From Chamaecyparis obtusa (Eukaryota > Streptophyta > Pinopsida > Cupressales > Cupressaceae): 64,000 nt of DNA. The translations under genes were made by a program, and so were the position numbers. The notes under the pieces are model-generated. The model worked only from the letters and a program-made list of their open reading frames with translations, did not search any database and had not been told where the DNA came from. Location: positions 746,501 through 810,500 of the forward strand of contig BSBK01008428.1 of assembly GCA_027943335.1 (NCBI GenBank), read 5' to 3'. Shown here piece after piece: positions 48,035 to 60,742 of this stretch (position 1 is the stretch's first letter; each line of letters opens with the position of its first letter).

Positions 48035-48038
48035 TTTT

Positions 48039-48057
48039 TTGGCACATCCGATGGGAC
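48039..48057 (+). other. Candidate primer binding site of element H
   Basis: TTGGCACATCCGATGGGAC, a decayed form of the GGCGCCCACCGTGGGG site seen in plant Gypsy elements, four bases after the LTR end. Confidence 0.45.
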
Positions 48058-48486
48058 AGAGATAAAATCAGTTCAAGACATCCCCTGGTGGACCAATACA
48101 AGTTTCATTCAATGATAATTTGGGTTTTATTCTCAATTTCATTAGCCTTTGGAGGCATTTCATCAAACACCATGGCAAATTTGAGTCAAAATCTACTGGT
48201 TTCAAGCAGTCACAATGTTGGTATGTGAAAGATCATTCTTGATATTTTATGTTTCTTCAAGTTCTGTATGAATTTGTAACCTTTTTGAATACTATAACAT
48301 GGATCTTTTCCATAGAGACACATCCTATCATTCCTCATATCATGATACTTCTGCCCCACACCCTCTTTTTATCAAAATTAGCCTAAACCTCAGCTTTGTT
48401 TTGGTTCAAATCCCTCCGCAACATCAAATGATCAGTATGTTCCACTTGCCTACCACCCTCCCACTCCTTCTCATCTCTTAGGTAAA

Positions 48487-49764
48487 ATGGATGTTAATGG
48501 GCTTTGAGATCAAATTGTGGACCTTTACGATATGTTTGCTAACCTAGACATGGTTTTCAATTTGATTTTGAATATTCCCCTATATTTTGAAGATATGGGA
48601 TGTAATGAGTTGAGAACTCTTTTGTGGGGTTGGGGGTAGTTGTATGAAATCAAAAGGTAGTAGAGAGTTGATATGAAGCTAGAGGAACTAGTTCACCAGG
48701 TTGTTCTACTATCTTTGTTAGTATCCAAATGCCAATACCTTGATGATATTGTAAAGGTGAAATAATAAATGCAGACCCAGAAGGAGAAACAATTAAAGAC
48801 CCAACAAAGACAACAATAAAAAGAGATGGAGGCCAAACATAGACCATTTGAGGAATAAGTTACAAAGCATGTGGTTGAAAATGAACAACTAATGAGGCTT
48901 TTATTGGTTAGAATGCAAGAATTAGAATGCCAACTAGATCCTTCCTCTAAATATGTCATCCCAAGATTTAAGAAGCCCCCTCAATTACAAGATCTTGTTC
49001 TTGTAATTCCTCCACTCCTGATACAAAAAAATTTACCCTCTCAACCTTCTACACTTGTTTCCATTTCACTCTTTAAGGGTGGGTTAGTTGTATAGACTGT
49101 TGATAGTCCAAACATTTCATTTTTGGATGAATTGCATCTTACTATTCTTGAGCTTTCACATGATCCAGAACTAGTGCAACCAAGAGATGTAACAAAATAG
49201 TTGTGGGAAGATATTAATAAGGTTGTATCTATTTGGCCCTCTCTGCAAATGAAGATTTCATTGAAATAATATGATCCGATTATCTTATTTGAAGAGCTTC
49301 CCTCTTTTGTGGAGGAAGAACAAGAAGAAAATGAAGTTGTTCCTACCCTTGAGGAACAAATCCTGGCTAATGAGCCTAATTTGTAAGAATTGGGGGGCCT
49401 ACTACAAGAAGATAAACAAGAGAAAAACCATTTTTTGCAGTAGGAGATCCTCCATGATATGAAGGATGAGAAAGAAGATTCCAAGGATAGCTTTTTCTTT
49501 GAGGAAGAACATGTTGATATGCATGAGGTTTCCGCTCAACCTATGCATATTATTGTAGTAGAGAAAAATGAATCTGATGAAGAGGAAAAAATTTGGGATG
49601 AGCTAGAAGCTTTTTTCCCATCTATAGACATCAAGCCATCTTCTACTTTATCAAAGGATCATGAGTTGCAACAATAACATGTGAAGATTCACTCCATACT
49701 AGTTTCTCCCAAGGAGGTGGTTCATGGGAAACATGAAGAGGTGGATATCTTTTCCTCACCAAAA
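48487..49764 (+). pseudogene. Degenerate ORF of element H, coiled-coil and acidic
   Basis: One frame from the ATG at 48487 with no frameshift over more than 420 codons, though it carries a dozen or more point stops (for example 48505, 48634, 48655, 48658, 48763, 48766, 49093, 49675). Readable parts: LDQIVDLYDMFANLDMVF-like helices, a K/Q-rich helix (48770-48870), HVVENEQLMRLLLVRMQEL (coiled coil), a Pro-rich stretch, then an acidic C-terminus (EEEQEENEVV, EKNESDEEEKIWDELEAFF). No zinc knuckle, protease or RT. I do not recognise it. The reading may go on to about 50080. Confidence 0.5.
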
Positions 49765-50368
49765 TGAGAGGAACCATTTTCAATCTAGCAGGATACCATC
49801 ATTGCAGTTCACAACAACAAGGTCAAGGTTGATCTCTTAGATCCAATTCCATCACGAGGAAGCCCCATAAGGCTCTATCTCTGCAAAAATTCAACAAGTT
49901 TCCCCCAATCATGTTTACTTCAAAACATGAGGGTGAGTATCACAAAGAGGAGCAAGTAAGTTTTGCTCAAGGTGAGAGTGTTCCAGTGCTAGAGAGATTC
50001 ATTATTCTTAAAATTGGGATGGTTTTCCAGTAGGCTATGATATGCCTATTATTCTTGCTACATTGTCTAGTTATCCAAGTGCATGAAAGGAATAAAAAAC
50101 TTGTAAGGGTGGCTATTTCAACAAGCTAGTGAACAACTTCGTTTAACATTTTTGTTGTAAATTATTATACATAGTAGGTTAAGTTTTTTTTTCCAAGAAG
50201 TGCAAAAGCACAACTATTTTATTTTAGAGACAACAAGTTTTGATGTTTTGTTCAATTACAAGAGTGTTTAGTTCTTTTTTTCTCATAGTGACCTCTTTCC
50301 CAATGGATTTCTAGACCACTAATCTTAACACATAGTAGACATGTTCCCCTTTGAGTCACCAAAAATGT
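49765..50368 (+). other. 3' internal part of element H
   Basis: No clear ORF. AT-rich, with no repeat array. The LTR start after it is uncertain. Confidence 0.45.
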
Positions 50369-52429
50369 TGACCTTTTCAACCCACCATTAATCCTTTGGA
50401 TTGATCTTATCATAAGAGCTCATATAATGCAGGTCTTTTGAGCTAATAAGTTATAATGCTTTAGAATAGACATTTCGGTGAAACATTCCTCATGGTTCAC
50501 CAAAATAAGCATGCAAGGCTCTATTATATTCTAATGCTCGATTTTGGTAGGATAGGTCCGTGGCAAAATCCTAAACATTTTGTTCATTAGGCTTCAGGTT
50601 CAGATATTGACACAATAGGTCAAAGGTCTTATTGATGGATGACATCAAGTTAATTTTTACTGATATATGGCCTTGTTGCTTCGATATGCAATGTTTTCTA
50701 CAAGACATATTTGGGTCTTACTGAAAAGATCATTCTTCAAGATGCCATCGACGGAGCTATCTTTGGGCTTTACCGATGAATTTTATCGACAAGAGTCTTT
50801 CGATCTTGACATTCAATGATAATAGATTTCCACAATCTATGATTTAAATATGATGCTTAAAAAACTCACACACAATCTACCCAAAATCATAATATTTAGA
50901 TCTTTATGTTCATCGACGATCAGAAGGGAGGAAATCCTATGACCCATTGGTGTAGGTTTCACTGATGAAAGGAATTGGTGTAGGTTTTGTCGATGTACAA
51001 TCAATGATGGGCAGGAGTGTGGACATCGAAAGAGCAAAAAACATGTTTCATTGATGGGGTTCATTGATGGTTGAAGGTGATCAATTTGTGTGTTTCGATG
51101 GGCGTGTTATGTCGATGGATGTCATTTGTGTAGGTCACCCCAATAGGTTTGTTCATTGGTGACCGGACATAGATTTTTAGTGAGGTCCAACAATGTATGT
51201 TTCATCGATGGGTTCCATCAGTGGAGGTTTTTCTGATGAGGTTTTTGGAGGGCAACTTGACAATGACATCAACAAGGGTCTTTTTTATTAGATCACATTT
51301 GTGTTCCATCAGGGGAACATGAGAATTATTGCTTTGATATCATTTCTGAGGATCAATGGATAGAGGGTTTTTTGGCAATACTTCTTGAGTGTTTCCACGA
51401 TTTTCAATGATTTGTGACAAACAAATTGATGCGTTCAACAAAGGATTTGGTCATTAGGGAAGCTTTCCCCAATGGTCAAAATGGTCAAACATTGCCAAGA
51501 ACGTAGAGATTTCATTATAGTGATTTTTGTCAATTGAAATGACATGGCATTAATGTTCAACTACGCTCATCAATCTATCTTCATGTTGACCACTCTTTTA
51601 GGAAATTCAATTACTCCCCTATGATCATTCTGATTCTTCTAGTCACTTCATAGTCATTTATGGTTTTCATGGCTCTTGGGATCATCTTTACACGCCAACT
51701 AAGTAGAACCTGAGGAATTTTGAGTTCATAATTATTGTTGGGGGTCACTTCTTAACTGCGGGATCATTCATTTTTTGACTTTCTATCACTTTTAGGTTCC
51801 ACTTGCTCATAGAGATCAAATCAATAACTCAACCCTAGTTGAGGATTTGAATTGTAGTGGTCTTTAGAGTTATGCCTGATCTATAAAGGCAATCTTGTAA
51901 ATTTTATAAAGGGCTCTTCTTTGGTTCTTCGCAGCAGCTTATGCTTTGTAGATGTAATTTCATAAGCATTCCATTAGTGAAATTCTCTATTTTTTACCTA
52001 TTTTCACTATTATGGTATCTTGTGCATATCTTTTGGCTTGTGCTAAATGTTTCTTTCTTATTTTAATAATTTTGTATGTTGTATCTACTTTTCTTATAAA
52101 TTCTATATAGTGAATGTAGGTCTTTGGGAAATAGACTAGAGTTGAGATCCATGTTGTTAGAGTCTTTTGTTAATGTTTTGAGCAATTTTAGGGAGGGAGA
52201 TCCATGTTTCAATTTGGTGCATTACCTACTTTCCCTTTCCACATATCCTTCTCCCCTTTATCTCAAAGAAATAGTTTTAGGTTTATCTTGATTATAAAGG
52301 AATTCAACCTTCTTCAGAGACTCAACATCTCTTGTCAAGTCCGGCACTTGGAGGTTATTTTCATGTTTCACAAGGTCTCTTAGGTTTCTAATCACCACCT
52401 AAGCCTAGGTGCAAACTTTTGTAATAACA
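50369..52429 (+). repeat. 3' LTR of element H (start uncertain)
   Basis: The end (52251-52429, ...GTAATAACA) is fixed by the match to 47888-48034. The start at TGTTGACC (50369), after CACCAAAAA, is my guess. The region is rich in TTCATCGATGG / TCGATGAA variants (50750-51250). It contains no ORF. Confidence 0.5.
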
Positions 52430-55246
52430 ATTACCACCTGCCATGTGGGTTATGTGTGAGGATTTTAATATGGTTGAGGTGGCCTTTGATAAGGAGGGAA
52501 TTTTACCCCTTTGATGGACAACTGCTTAACGTGAAGCATGGTTTTACACGCATGATAAATTAGGCCTTTTTTATCCTAATATTAATTGTTGTCATCCGCA
52601 AGCTAATTGGCATACTTGGTGTAATTTTTGACCTGGATCTGACAAAATTTTGAAAAGGCTTGATCGTGCCATGATTTCCACTCAATCATTTTTCTCGTCT
52701 AGAGAGGACCAACTTTTCCTAGTTTTACCACTTCATGAGGTCACTTTATCAGATTATTTTCCCATTAAATTCAAAATTGAATGACAGAAAACTTTTCCAC
52801 GTTCCTTTCAGACTTAATTTTTTCTTAACACGTCATTGTTGAGTCACCCTCCTACGTTGGCCCACATTCAACAGATTTGGAATTTGGAGTCTAGGCCCAC
52901 TCAACTAACTAGTTGGATTGCATGGTGGAATAGTGTTGTTCTTCACATAGAAAATTCCTTCATATTTATGGTAAACAACTAGCTAATTTTCATTGGTGGT
53001 CCTATGTAGTTATTATCAAGGATTTACATGGAGCTATAGAGAAATTGGCTACATATCCTATTTGTGCCGATTTATAGTTATAGGTAGATACTCTCCACCA
53101 TCAAAAGAAGATTGCTGACAATTATGTTGCCATAGGTTCTCAAATTAAAGCATGTATGCATTGGATTAAGATGGGGACCAATCTTCAAAAGAGTTTTTTT
53201 TTTCCTTCTCTCCAAGCTCATCAATCTTCCCTTAGCATTAAAAAAATTAGAGAAAATTCAATTATTTCAGAGCTACCTAATATTTTGCAAGCCTTTGTGC
53301 ATTATTATAAAATACTCTTCACTGCATAGGAACCTTCTACTATTATTCATCAAGCCTTAGAAGAATGCCTTGCAACTATTCCCTCTCAACTTTCTGACTC
53401 ATAGAGGACCTTTTGTGATCAACTATTAGCCCTCGAAGACCTTAAAGAAGCAACCTTCTCTATGGGATATGATAAGTCCCAAAGATGTGATGGCTTTCCC
53501 TATGAATTTTACAAAGCACTTTGGCCTTCTATGGGCTCTAACTTACATAAGGTGTGTTTAGAAGCATATCATTTTGGTTTACTGGGACAATCAATAAACA
53601 AAGGAAATATCAAATTCATACCTAAGGTTGGTAATCCTGAGGATATTTATAAATGGTGTCCTATCACCTTGCTTTATGTCTCCTATAAGATTATTGACAA
53701 GGCTCTTTCTCTCTAGATTCGCCACCTTCTACCCCAAATTGTACGTCTAGAGCAGGCAGGTTTTATCCAATCCAAATTCATCCTAGATAATATTATAGTT
53801 GTTTGGGAAGGTATGGAGTGGGCTCAACATTTACAATAGAATGTTATTTTCATCAAAATTGACTTTGCTAAAGCCTATGACCACATCAAATGGTCTTTCA
53901 TTTTAGCCATGCTTAAAGCTTTAGGAATTGGTCTTTGCTTTATCCATTTTGTTCAAACGTTGTTCACCGATGCCTCTACTTGTATTACTATTAATCATCA
54001 CCAATCCCAAACCTTTGGCTTGTTTAGACCCATTAGGCAAGGTTTCCATTTGGCTCCATCCCTTTATGTTCTTATAAAAGAGGGATTTGGATATTTTCTC
54101 GCTTCTTCCATTTTTGTTGGTCATGTTAGGGGAATTTCTCTACCAAATTCATCTTCCCAGCTTGCTAATGGGCACTTTGCAAATGATTCCTTTCTCACTT
54201 TGATTGAAGACAAAGAAAACATCTAGAATGTGTTCCATTGTCTGCACATCTTTTATTTAGCCTCTGGGTCTGTTATCCAATGACATAAAACCCTCTATTA
54301 TAGACAATATTTTTATCGGCTCTAGATTGGATTCTTTAATTTGGTTGGAAATGGACTCAACATGGGGAAATTTTCTGCCTTTTAGGTATACCATTTTCCT
54401 TTCATGGCTTGGCTATTGATCTTTGGAATGTTGTTATGGCCAAGATTGAAAAAAATCTTGCATATTGGATTACAAAGACTTGCTTTAGTAGAGAAATTTC
54501 AGATTTGTTTCAAAGTACTTGTAGCCTTCCATATCTACTATTCCTCATGTTGGGCTCATTCAAAATCTTCCTACAACAAACTTGAAAAGTTGTTGCATGA
54601 TTTCCTTTGGGCCACAACCACATAAACATATAGTTTCCACAGGGTTTCATGGGAATTTTTTTTATCTTCCTAGAGAATTCAAAGGATGTGTACTTATCTC
54701 AACCTAGGAATAAGGGCTTTCCTTGTGTGTCAAATGGGTGATTCGAGCCATCTTTGGCAACAAATCCTAGAAGATTCTCCTTCAATATTGTATGTCATTT
54801 GGTTTCACACTTCATAGACTGACATGGAAGGGGGTAGGCATTCAAAACCTTCTTCTAATGAGAGAGCCAGTTCAAATCCATGGCTCATTTATTTCTAAAA
54901 GAATTTGGCATGCTTGGGAAGCACCCAAGCATTGGCTCCGTTGGGATGGCATTGGCTTTCATGATGGACTTTCCTTTAACTAGCATAACATTTGGTGGTC
55001 TTTTTTTATTCAGGTTTAAGGCCTTCCTTTGGCATGTCTCCCAAGTATCCATGCTCTTTTCTTTCATAAGCATGACATTTAGACCCTTTGAGACCTCTTT
55101 TCTAGACCTTCGATGAGCCTACGCACTTGGGAAGACCTGCAAGTTCAATTCTACCTCAATTGCCAAGATCAATAGACTTTTGATCTAGTGATTTCAGCTT
55201 TGCCTTTGGAGTTGATTCACAAAATTAGAATTTCAGTTGTCAAGCA
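52430..55246 (+). pseudogene. L1-type LINE, endonuclease end and reverse transcriptase
   Basis: Non-LTR elements insert by target-primed reverse transcription. Readable in mixed frames: an endonuclease end with LPPAMWVMCEDFNMVE (GDFN box, Gly lost) right at the H boundary, ILKRLDRAMIST and LSDYFPIKF. RT (53390-54225): DGFPYEFYKALWP, NKGNIKFIPKVGNPEDIYKW, FIKIDFAKAYDHIKW (first Asp), RPIRQGFHLAPSLYVL and HFANDSFLT, in which the DD of the FADD box has become ND. After RT there is HRVSWEFF-like and WKGVGIQNLLLM sequence. Many stops and shifts. Its 5' end was cut off by H, and its 3' end by Copia I at 55247. Confidence 0.8.
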
Positions 55247-56562
55247 TGTTAGGAATAGTCCCAAGAGATAACGAGGAGGGGGGGGGGGGGGGGGGGGTGA
55301 ATCAATTATCTACAAGATTCAATTCTTTATCCAATTAAGTATAGAAGAACATTAAGCATAAACACAATATGAGAACACTTAAGACAACACCACAGGTTTG
55401 GTTATGGGGAAACCCAAATAGGTAAAAACCTTGGTGGGAATTAGCACCCACTATAAACTACACTAGAGTATTATGATCCATGTTAGAAGATCTTACAACC
55501 CTGTTAGGAGTTGACCTTTACAATGCATTAAGTAAAGTGATTTGGTCAAGGGTTAGACCCTATTAGGATTCTTTTACAATTAACCCTGTTAGGGGTGAGG
55601 ACACACTATCCGGGAGCACACTGCTCAAAAGGGTGAAGGTTGCAACCTTCTGTTTAACAGATACACACTATATATGGATCTTTGGTGAACTGTGAGGTAG
55701 ACCTATTGTCTTGATCAGTTCCAATGAATAGAATACACTTTCTTCTTATTCACATAGACCTTCTACTGATGGCACAATACTTCACACTCTCTACCTTGCT
55801 CTTATCTTTCAACTATCTACCATACTTAGCAATCACAAATGACTGCCTATAAATATCTTTCTCTAAATGATATAATCAAGTTGACCTATTATAACTTCCT
55901 TGAAATCATATTAAAGAAACAATATAACTCTCTAATAACATCTCAGTTAGCTCTACTAAGCACACAACACAGATTAAGACCACACAACTCCATATGAGCA
56001 GACACATCTCTTCACACTGTCGACTCTACCAAATTAACTCAAACTTTATTCTCATACTGAATTACATCATGCACTCTTAACTAAACATTCTTAACTCTTC
56101 TCCATACACTAATCCAAGCACACATATCAAGATGATAGGCACAACTACTACAATAGTATAAACAATGTCAGCTCTACCAGATAAACTCAAGAAACTGTAA
56201 CAGTCATCTGGAGACTTCATAACTCAACCTGTACTATACATCTAACTCTGCATCCATGAATATAGCATCATACATACATCTACAACATAAATATGAATGT
56301 GCAAGGCTCTACTACAATTGTACTACAAATCACATACAAAACTCTTCTTGGGACCTGTCAAGAACATCACTGATACAAATAACTATATTACTGTCTTCAC
56401 TCAGAATCAACCTCTACATCTATGATATTATGTTGATAACATATCTAGGAACCATATGCTCAAGGCTCTACTCATATGGGTTCCACGCATTTTTCTTACC
56501 ATATATTGTCATCAATGACAAACATACATTCAACAATCCGGCTTGCTAGAAAATCTCCAACA
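55247..56562 (-). repeat. 3' LTR of element I
   Basis: Borders TG...CA. On the minus strand it ends GATTCACCCCC...CTATTCCTAACA, akin to the LTR end of B. It holds a run of 20 G on the plus strand (55278-55297), the same C-rich spot as CACCCCCC in B. Confidence 0.85.
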
Positions 56563-56945
56563 ATCTCCCCCTTTGGCATTGATGGCAACATATGGAATGA
56601 AAAACACTACCAATCCAAACATCCAATTATTTTCTAATATTATCCATTTCCTCAAAAAAACTCCACCAAGGATGAATCCTCCATCTCTTACTATTTTGTT
56701 TCTTCTTTCCAAATACTTATTCCCCCTTTCTACAATTCTTTTATAACATTCTCCATTTCCTCAACAAAACTTCCCCAAGGATGAATCTTGTATCCTCTTA
56801 CTATTTTGTTTTTCATGACTATATACTTACTCCCCCTTTGACATCAATGGCAAAGGGTGCCAAACAATTAAGCACTGGTACTACTCTTGAGGTAGAGTAG
56901 TCAACCATTCATCAGTCACTGAGGAATGATGTACTCCTGCTAACT
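56563..56945 (-). other. 3' non-coding part of element I with three polypurine-like tracts
   Basis: On the minus strand AAAGGGGGAG occurs next to the LTR (56565-56574), GAAAGGGGGA at 56721-56730 and CAAAGGGGGA at 56831-56840. The last two lie in two imperfect copies of a roughly 110-bp unit (56629-56730 and 56741-56840). No ORF. Confidence 0.7.
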
Positions 56946-59344
56946 CTAATAAGATTCAGGGAAGGGAATTACTCCCAGATTCTCCCTGAGATACTCAAAA
57001 GTATCCTTTGGTAAAGGCTTTGTGAAAATGTCAGCTAGCTGATCTTTTATACTTACATAGTCCAACTTTACCTCTTTCTCTACAACTTTCTCTCTTAGGA
57101 AGTGATATTTTATCTCAATGTGTTTTGTCTTTGCATGCACCACAGGGTTCTTTGACATATTGATAGTGCTAGTGTTGTCACAATGAATAACTATAAGATA
57201 ATCAATCTGAATACCAAAATACTTTATCATCTACTTGATCCACACAATTGTAGAACAATTAAATGTTGCTTCTACATACTCTACTTCTGCTATTGATTGA
57301 GACATATAGTTCTGCTTCTTACTTGTCCAAGTGACTAGTCTATCTCCAAGGAACACTACTCCTCCAGAGGTACTCTTTCTATCATCAACGCAACATACCC
57401 AATCTGCATCTATATACACATCAAGCTCTACATTCTTTGAATTAGGATACCATAAACCATAGTCTATAGTTCCTTTTAAGTATCTGAATATCCTCTTTAC
57501 TACCATAAGATGACTCTATTTAGGTTTTGTTGCAAATCTTCCAACAATACCAACTACATTGGAAATATCAGGTCTAGATTGAGTAAGATATATGAGTTTA
57601 CCAATCATAGACTTATACAATCTTATGTCTACTACTACAGAATCATCATCTTTTGAAAGCTTGCATCCTTTAATCATAGGGGTACTTACTGGCTTGCAAT
57701 CATCCATCTTGAATTTCTTCAAGATCTCTTTCACATACTTAGTCTGATTTATGAAAATACCTTTGTCTGTTTGCTGCACATTCAATCCCAAAAAGTACTT
57801 GATAGGTCCAATCATGCTCATTTCAAATTTGCTCTACATCTTTTCAGAAAATTCTACACTTAGCTTGTCATTACCACCAAAAATAATGTCATCAAGAGAA
57901 ATAGCAACAAGTAGTAATCCATCAGGTGTTTCTCTTATGAATAAATTGTAGTCTACTACTCCTTTTTTGAATCCAATCTGTGTCAAGTATCCATCAAGTC
58001 TTTCATACCATGCTCTAGGGGCTTGCTTAAGTCCATAGAGGGCTTTCTTCAATCTACATACCATATCAGGTATGTCTGATAAGGTAAATCCTTTAGGCTA
58101 TTCTATGTATACCTCTTCCTTCAACTCTCCATTCAGGAATGCTGACTTGACATCCATCTGCTATACCTTAAAATTTTTGAATGTAGTATAGACTAGAAAC
58201 AACTTTATGGCTTCCAATCTTCTTACAAGGGAAAATGTATCAGAATAATCAATGCCTTCTCTTTGCGCATACCCTTTACATACCAGTCTTATTTTGTTTC
58301 TTACCACTCTTCCATCTTCATTCATCTTATTTCTAAATATCCACTTGGTTCCAATCACATTCTTATCACTAGGCTTGGGGACTAGTTCCCAAGTATCATT
58401 CTTAATTATCTGATCTAGCTCTTCTTTCATTTCTTTATGCCAATATGAATCATTACATGCATCTTCAACACTTAAGGATTCAATCTGTGAAAGTAAACAT
58501 ACCTCTTCATTGGCTGTGGAACTTTTTTCTTTTGATCTTGTCATGAATTTGTTGTTCTGATCTCCAATTATGTCTTCCTTTGAATGATATCTAGATGTGA
58601 ATTTAGGAACATTAGGTGTGACTCTCTCATCTGACTTCTGTGATTCTTCTTCACTAGTTTTAGGGTCATTGAATAATACATCAATATTGTCAAACATCTC
58701 TTCAACAACTTTTTCTTTATTGGTAGGTTTAGGTTCTTCTTCAATCATAGGTGCATAATCATGATATCTTTCTTGAATCATAAACTTCTCATCAATCTTA
58801 ACATGAGCACTTTCAATGATCTTCTTCAATCTTAAGTTAAAACATAAGCTTTGCTTTTAGTGGAGTAACCAAGAAAAATACCTTCATCACTTCTTGCATC
58901 AAACTTGGCAATAGCTTCATCTCTTTTGACGTAGCACTTGCTTCCTGAGATTTTGAAGTATTTCACTTTAGGTACATTACCAAACCATAGCTCATAAGGT
59001 GTCTTGTTTGTGCCTAGCCTCAATTTAATTATATTGATAGTATAGACTATAGTATTGACTACATCTCTCCAATAGGTGTGTGCGACCTTTCCTTCAATCA
59101 TGATGGTGCATGCTATGTCAAGTATGATCCTATTTCTTCTTTCTACAATTCCATTCTACTGAGGGGTTCTAGGAGAACTTAGTTGTCTCTTTATCCCATG
59201 TTCTTCGCAGTATTCATAAAATCTATCAGAGGTGAATTCTCCTCCTCTATCTGATCTCAGACACTTTATCTTTAATCCAGACTCATTTTCTACCTTAGCT
59301 TTGAATAATTTGAACTTATCAAATGCTTCTGATTTATCTTTCAC
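56946..59344 (-). pseudogene. Integrase (partial), reverse transcriptase and RNase H of element I
   Basis: From 59344 down: integrase core KCLRSDRGGEFTSDRF (second Asp) and [107 protein letters not shown] (catalytic DD intact near 57880). RNase H: IDADWVCCVDDRKSTSG, TSKKQNYMSQS, HCDNTSTINMSKN, ADIFTKPLPKDTF, stop at 56946. Breaks are few: stops near 58830, 58160, 57833, 57513 and 57230, and no obvious frameshift in RT. The frame starts inside the core, so the first integrase Asp and the zinc finger are missing. Confidence 0.9.
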
Positions 59345-59355
59345 TACAACATTTG

Positions 59356-59679
59356 GGGTCGAATTTCGATGCCAATTTGTGATGCCACTACAATTTGTAT
59401 ATGCTTTTTGTGTTTTTTTTGCAAGTGCCCCTGACGGTGTCGTAATAGCGATGATGTTGTCATAATTGCAACACCCATGTGGTTATAAAGAAAAAAAAAG
59501 TGTCATTTGTAATTTGTGAATTCGAAGAGCTTCCGTGAAGATGACACTGCACTTTTGCATGGCATGAAGAGGGCATTCGAGTTTGGCATGCGTGAAGAGG
59601 TTGGCACCGTGTGGGAAGAGGGCACTAGCACTTGAAGTAGGCATTCGAGCTTTATCTTCTCATTAACTCAATTTTAGTG
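59356..59679. other. Unassigned sequence between element I and the satellite
   Basis: No ORF with a domain, no LTR end and no match to other parts of the window that I can see. The break with element I is abrupt at about 59355. Confidence 0.5.
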
Positions 59680-60718
59680 GCATTGTTTACATCTTAGCAT
59701 TGTTAATAGTGGCATTGTTTACATCTTAATTAGCATTTGGAATTCTCAATGACCCGTGAGCTTTGAGAGCTAGGGCATCATTTCTATTACCTTCAAGGCA
59801 TTGTATGAAGTGTTTGATCTCTCTTTATTTGTTTTTCTATTGATATTCACTATGTGGTACTCCCTATTTATGATCATTTCACGAGGAAATGTCTTGATGG
59901 CTCGTGGGCTACAAGTTAAGGCATCATACATTGTTCATGAGCTCACTGTTTAATAATGGCATTATTTACATCTTTTCATTTGGAATGTCTGATGACCTAC
60001 GAGCTTTGAGAGCTAGGGCATCATTTCTATTACCTTCAAGGCATTGTGTGAAGTGTTTGATCTCTCTTTATTTGTTTTTCTATTGATATTCACTATGCGG
60101 TACTCCCCATTTATGATCATTTCATGAGGAAATGTCTTGATGGCTCACGGGCTACAAGCTAGGGCATCATACATTATTTATGAGCTCACTGTTTAATATT
60201 GGCATTGTTTACATCTTTTCATTTGAAATGTTTGATGACCTGTGAGCTTTGAGAGATAGGGCATCATTGCTATTACCTTCAAGGCATTATGTGAAGTGTT
60301 TGATCTCTCTTTATTTGTTTTGTTGTTGATATTCACTATGCGGCACTCCATTTTTATGATCATTTCATGAGGAATATCTTAATAGCTCGTGGGCTACAAC
60401 CTAGGGCATCATACATTGTTCATGAGCTCACTGTTTAATATTGGCATTATTTACATCTTTTCATTTGTAATGCTTGATGACCTGCAAGCTTTCAGAGCTA
60501 GGGCATCATTTCTATTACCTTCAAGGCATTGTGTGAAGTGTTTGATCTCTCTTTATTTGTTTTGTTGTTGATATTCACTATGTGGTACTCCCTGTTTATG
60601 ATCATTTCATGAGGAAATGTCTTGATGGCTCACGGGCTGCAAGCTAGGGCATCATACATTGTTCATGAGCTCACTGTTTAATACTGGCATTGTTTATGAG
60701 CTCACTGTTTAATATCTA
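59680..60718. repeat. Tandem satellite with a unit of about 243 bp
   Basis: Four full units plus parts. CTTTGAGAGCTAGGGCATCATT starts at 59761, 60004, 60247 and 60489, spacing 243, 243 and 242. Each unit also has TCTATTACCTTCAAGGCATTGTG, TTGATATTCACTATG, TTTATGATCATTTCA and GAGCTCACTGTTTAAT. The last unit breaks off in a short repeat of GAGCTCACTGTTTAATA before element G. Confidence 0.93.
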
Positions 60719-60742
60719 GCATCATGCAAACATACATTAATA

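Larger units (their letters stand above)
43987..52429 (+). mobile_element. Element H: old pol-less LTR element, host of B and F
   Basis: 43987-44022 joined to 47888-48034 (after removing F) matches 52251-52429, the end of a second LTR; both end in ...ATAACA. After the first copy comes a Gypsy-like priming site (48039-48057). Between the copies there is only one degenerate ORF and no RT or integrase. The left part of the first LTR was separated by element B and lies outside the window. H itself interrupts the LINE that resumes at 52430. Confidence 0.68.
55247..59355 (-). mobile_element. Element I: 5'-truncated Copia retrotransposon, minus strand
   Basis: 3' LTR at 55247-56562 (1316 bp, TGTTAGG...CTCCAACA as read on the plus strand), polypurine tract at 56563-56574, then on the minus strand RNase H, RT and the integrase C-terminal two thirds up to about 59355, where homology stops in the integrase core. 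Gag, protease and 5' LTR are missing. It is inserted in the LINE. The left flank is AAGCA (55242-55246); the right one is lost. Confidence 0.88.

Noticed and set aside
55278..55297. 20-G run as a functional G-quadruplex
   Set aside because: It falls at the C-rich LTR end common to this Copia group and may be lengthened by sequencing or assembly slippage. Length is unreliable, as are the C runs at 512-526 and 5586-5601.
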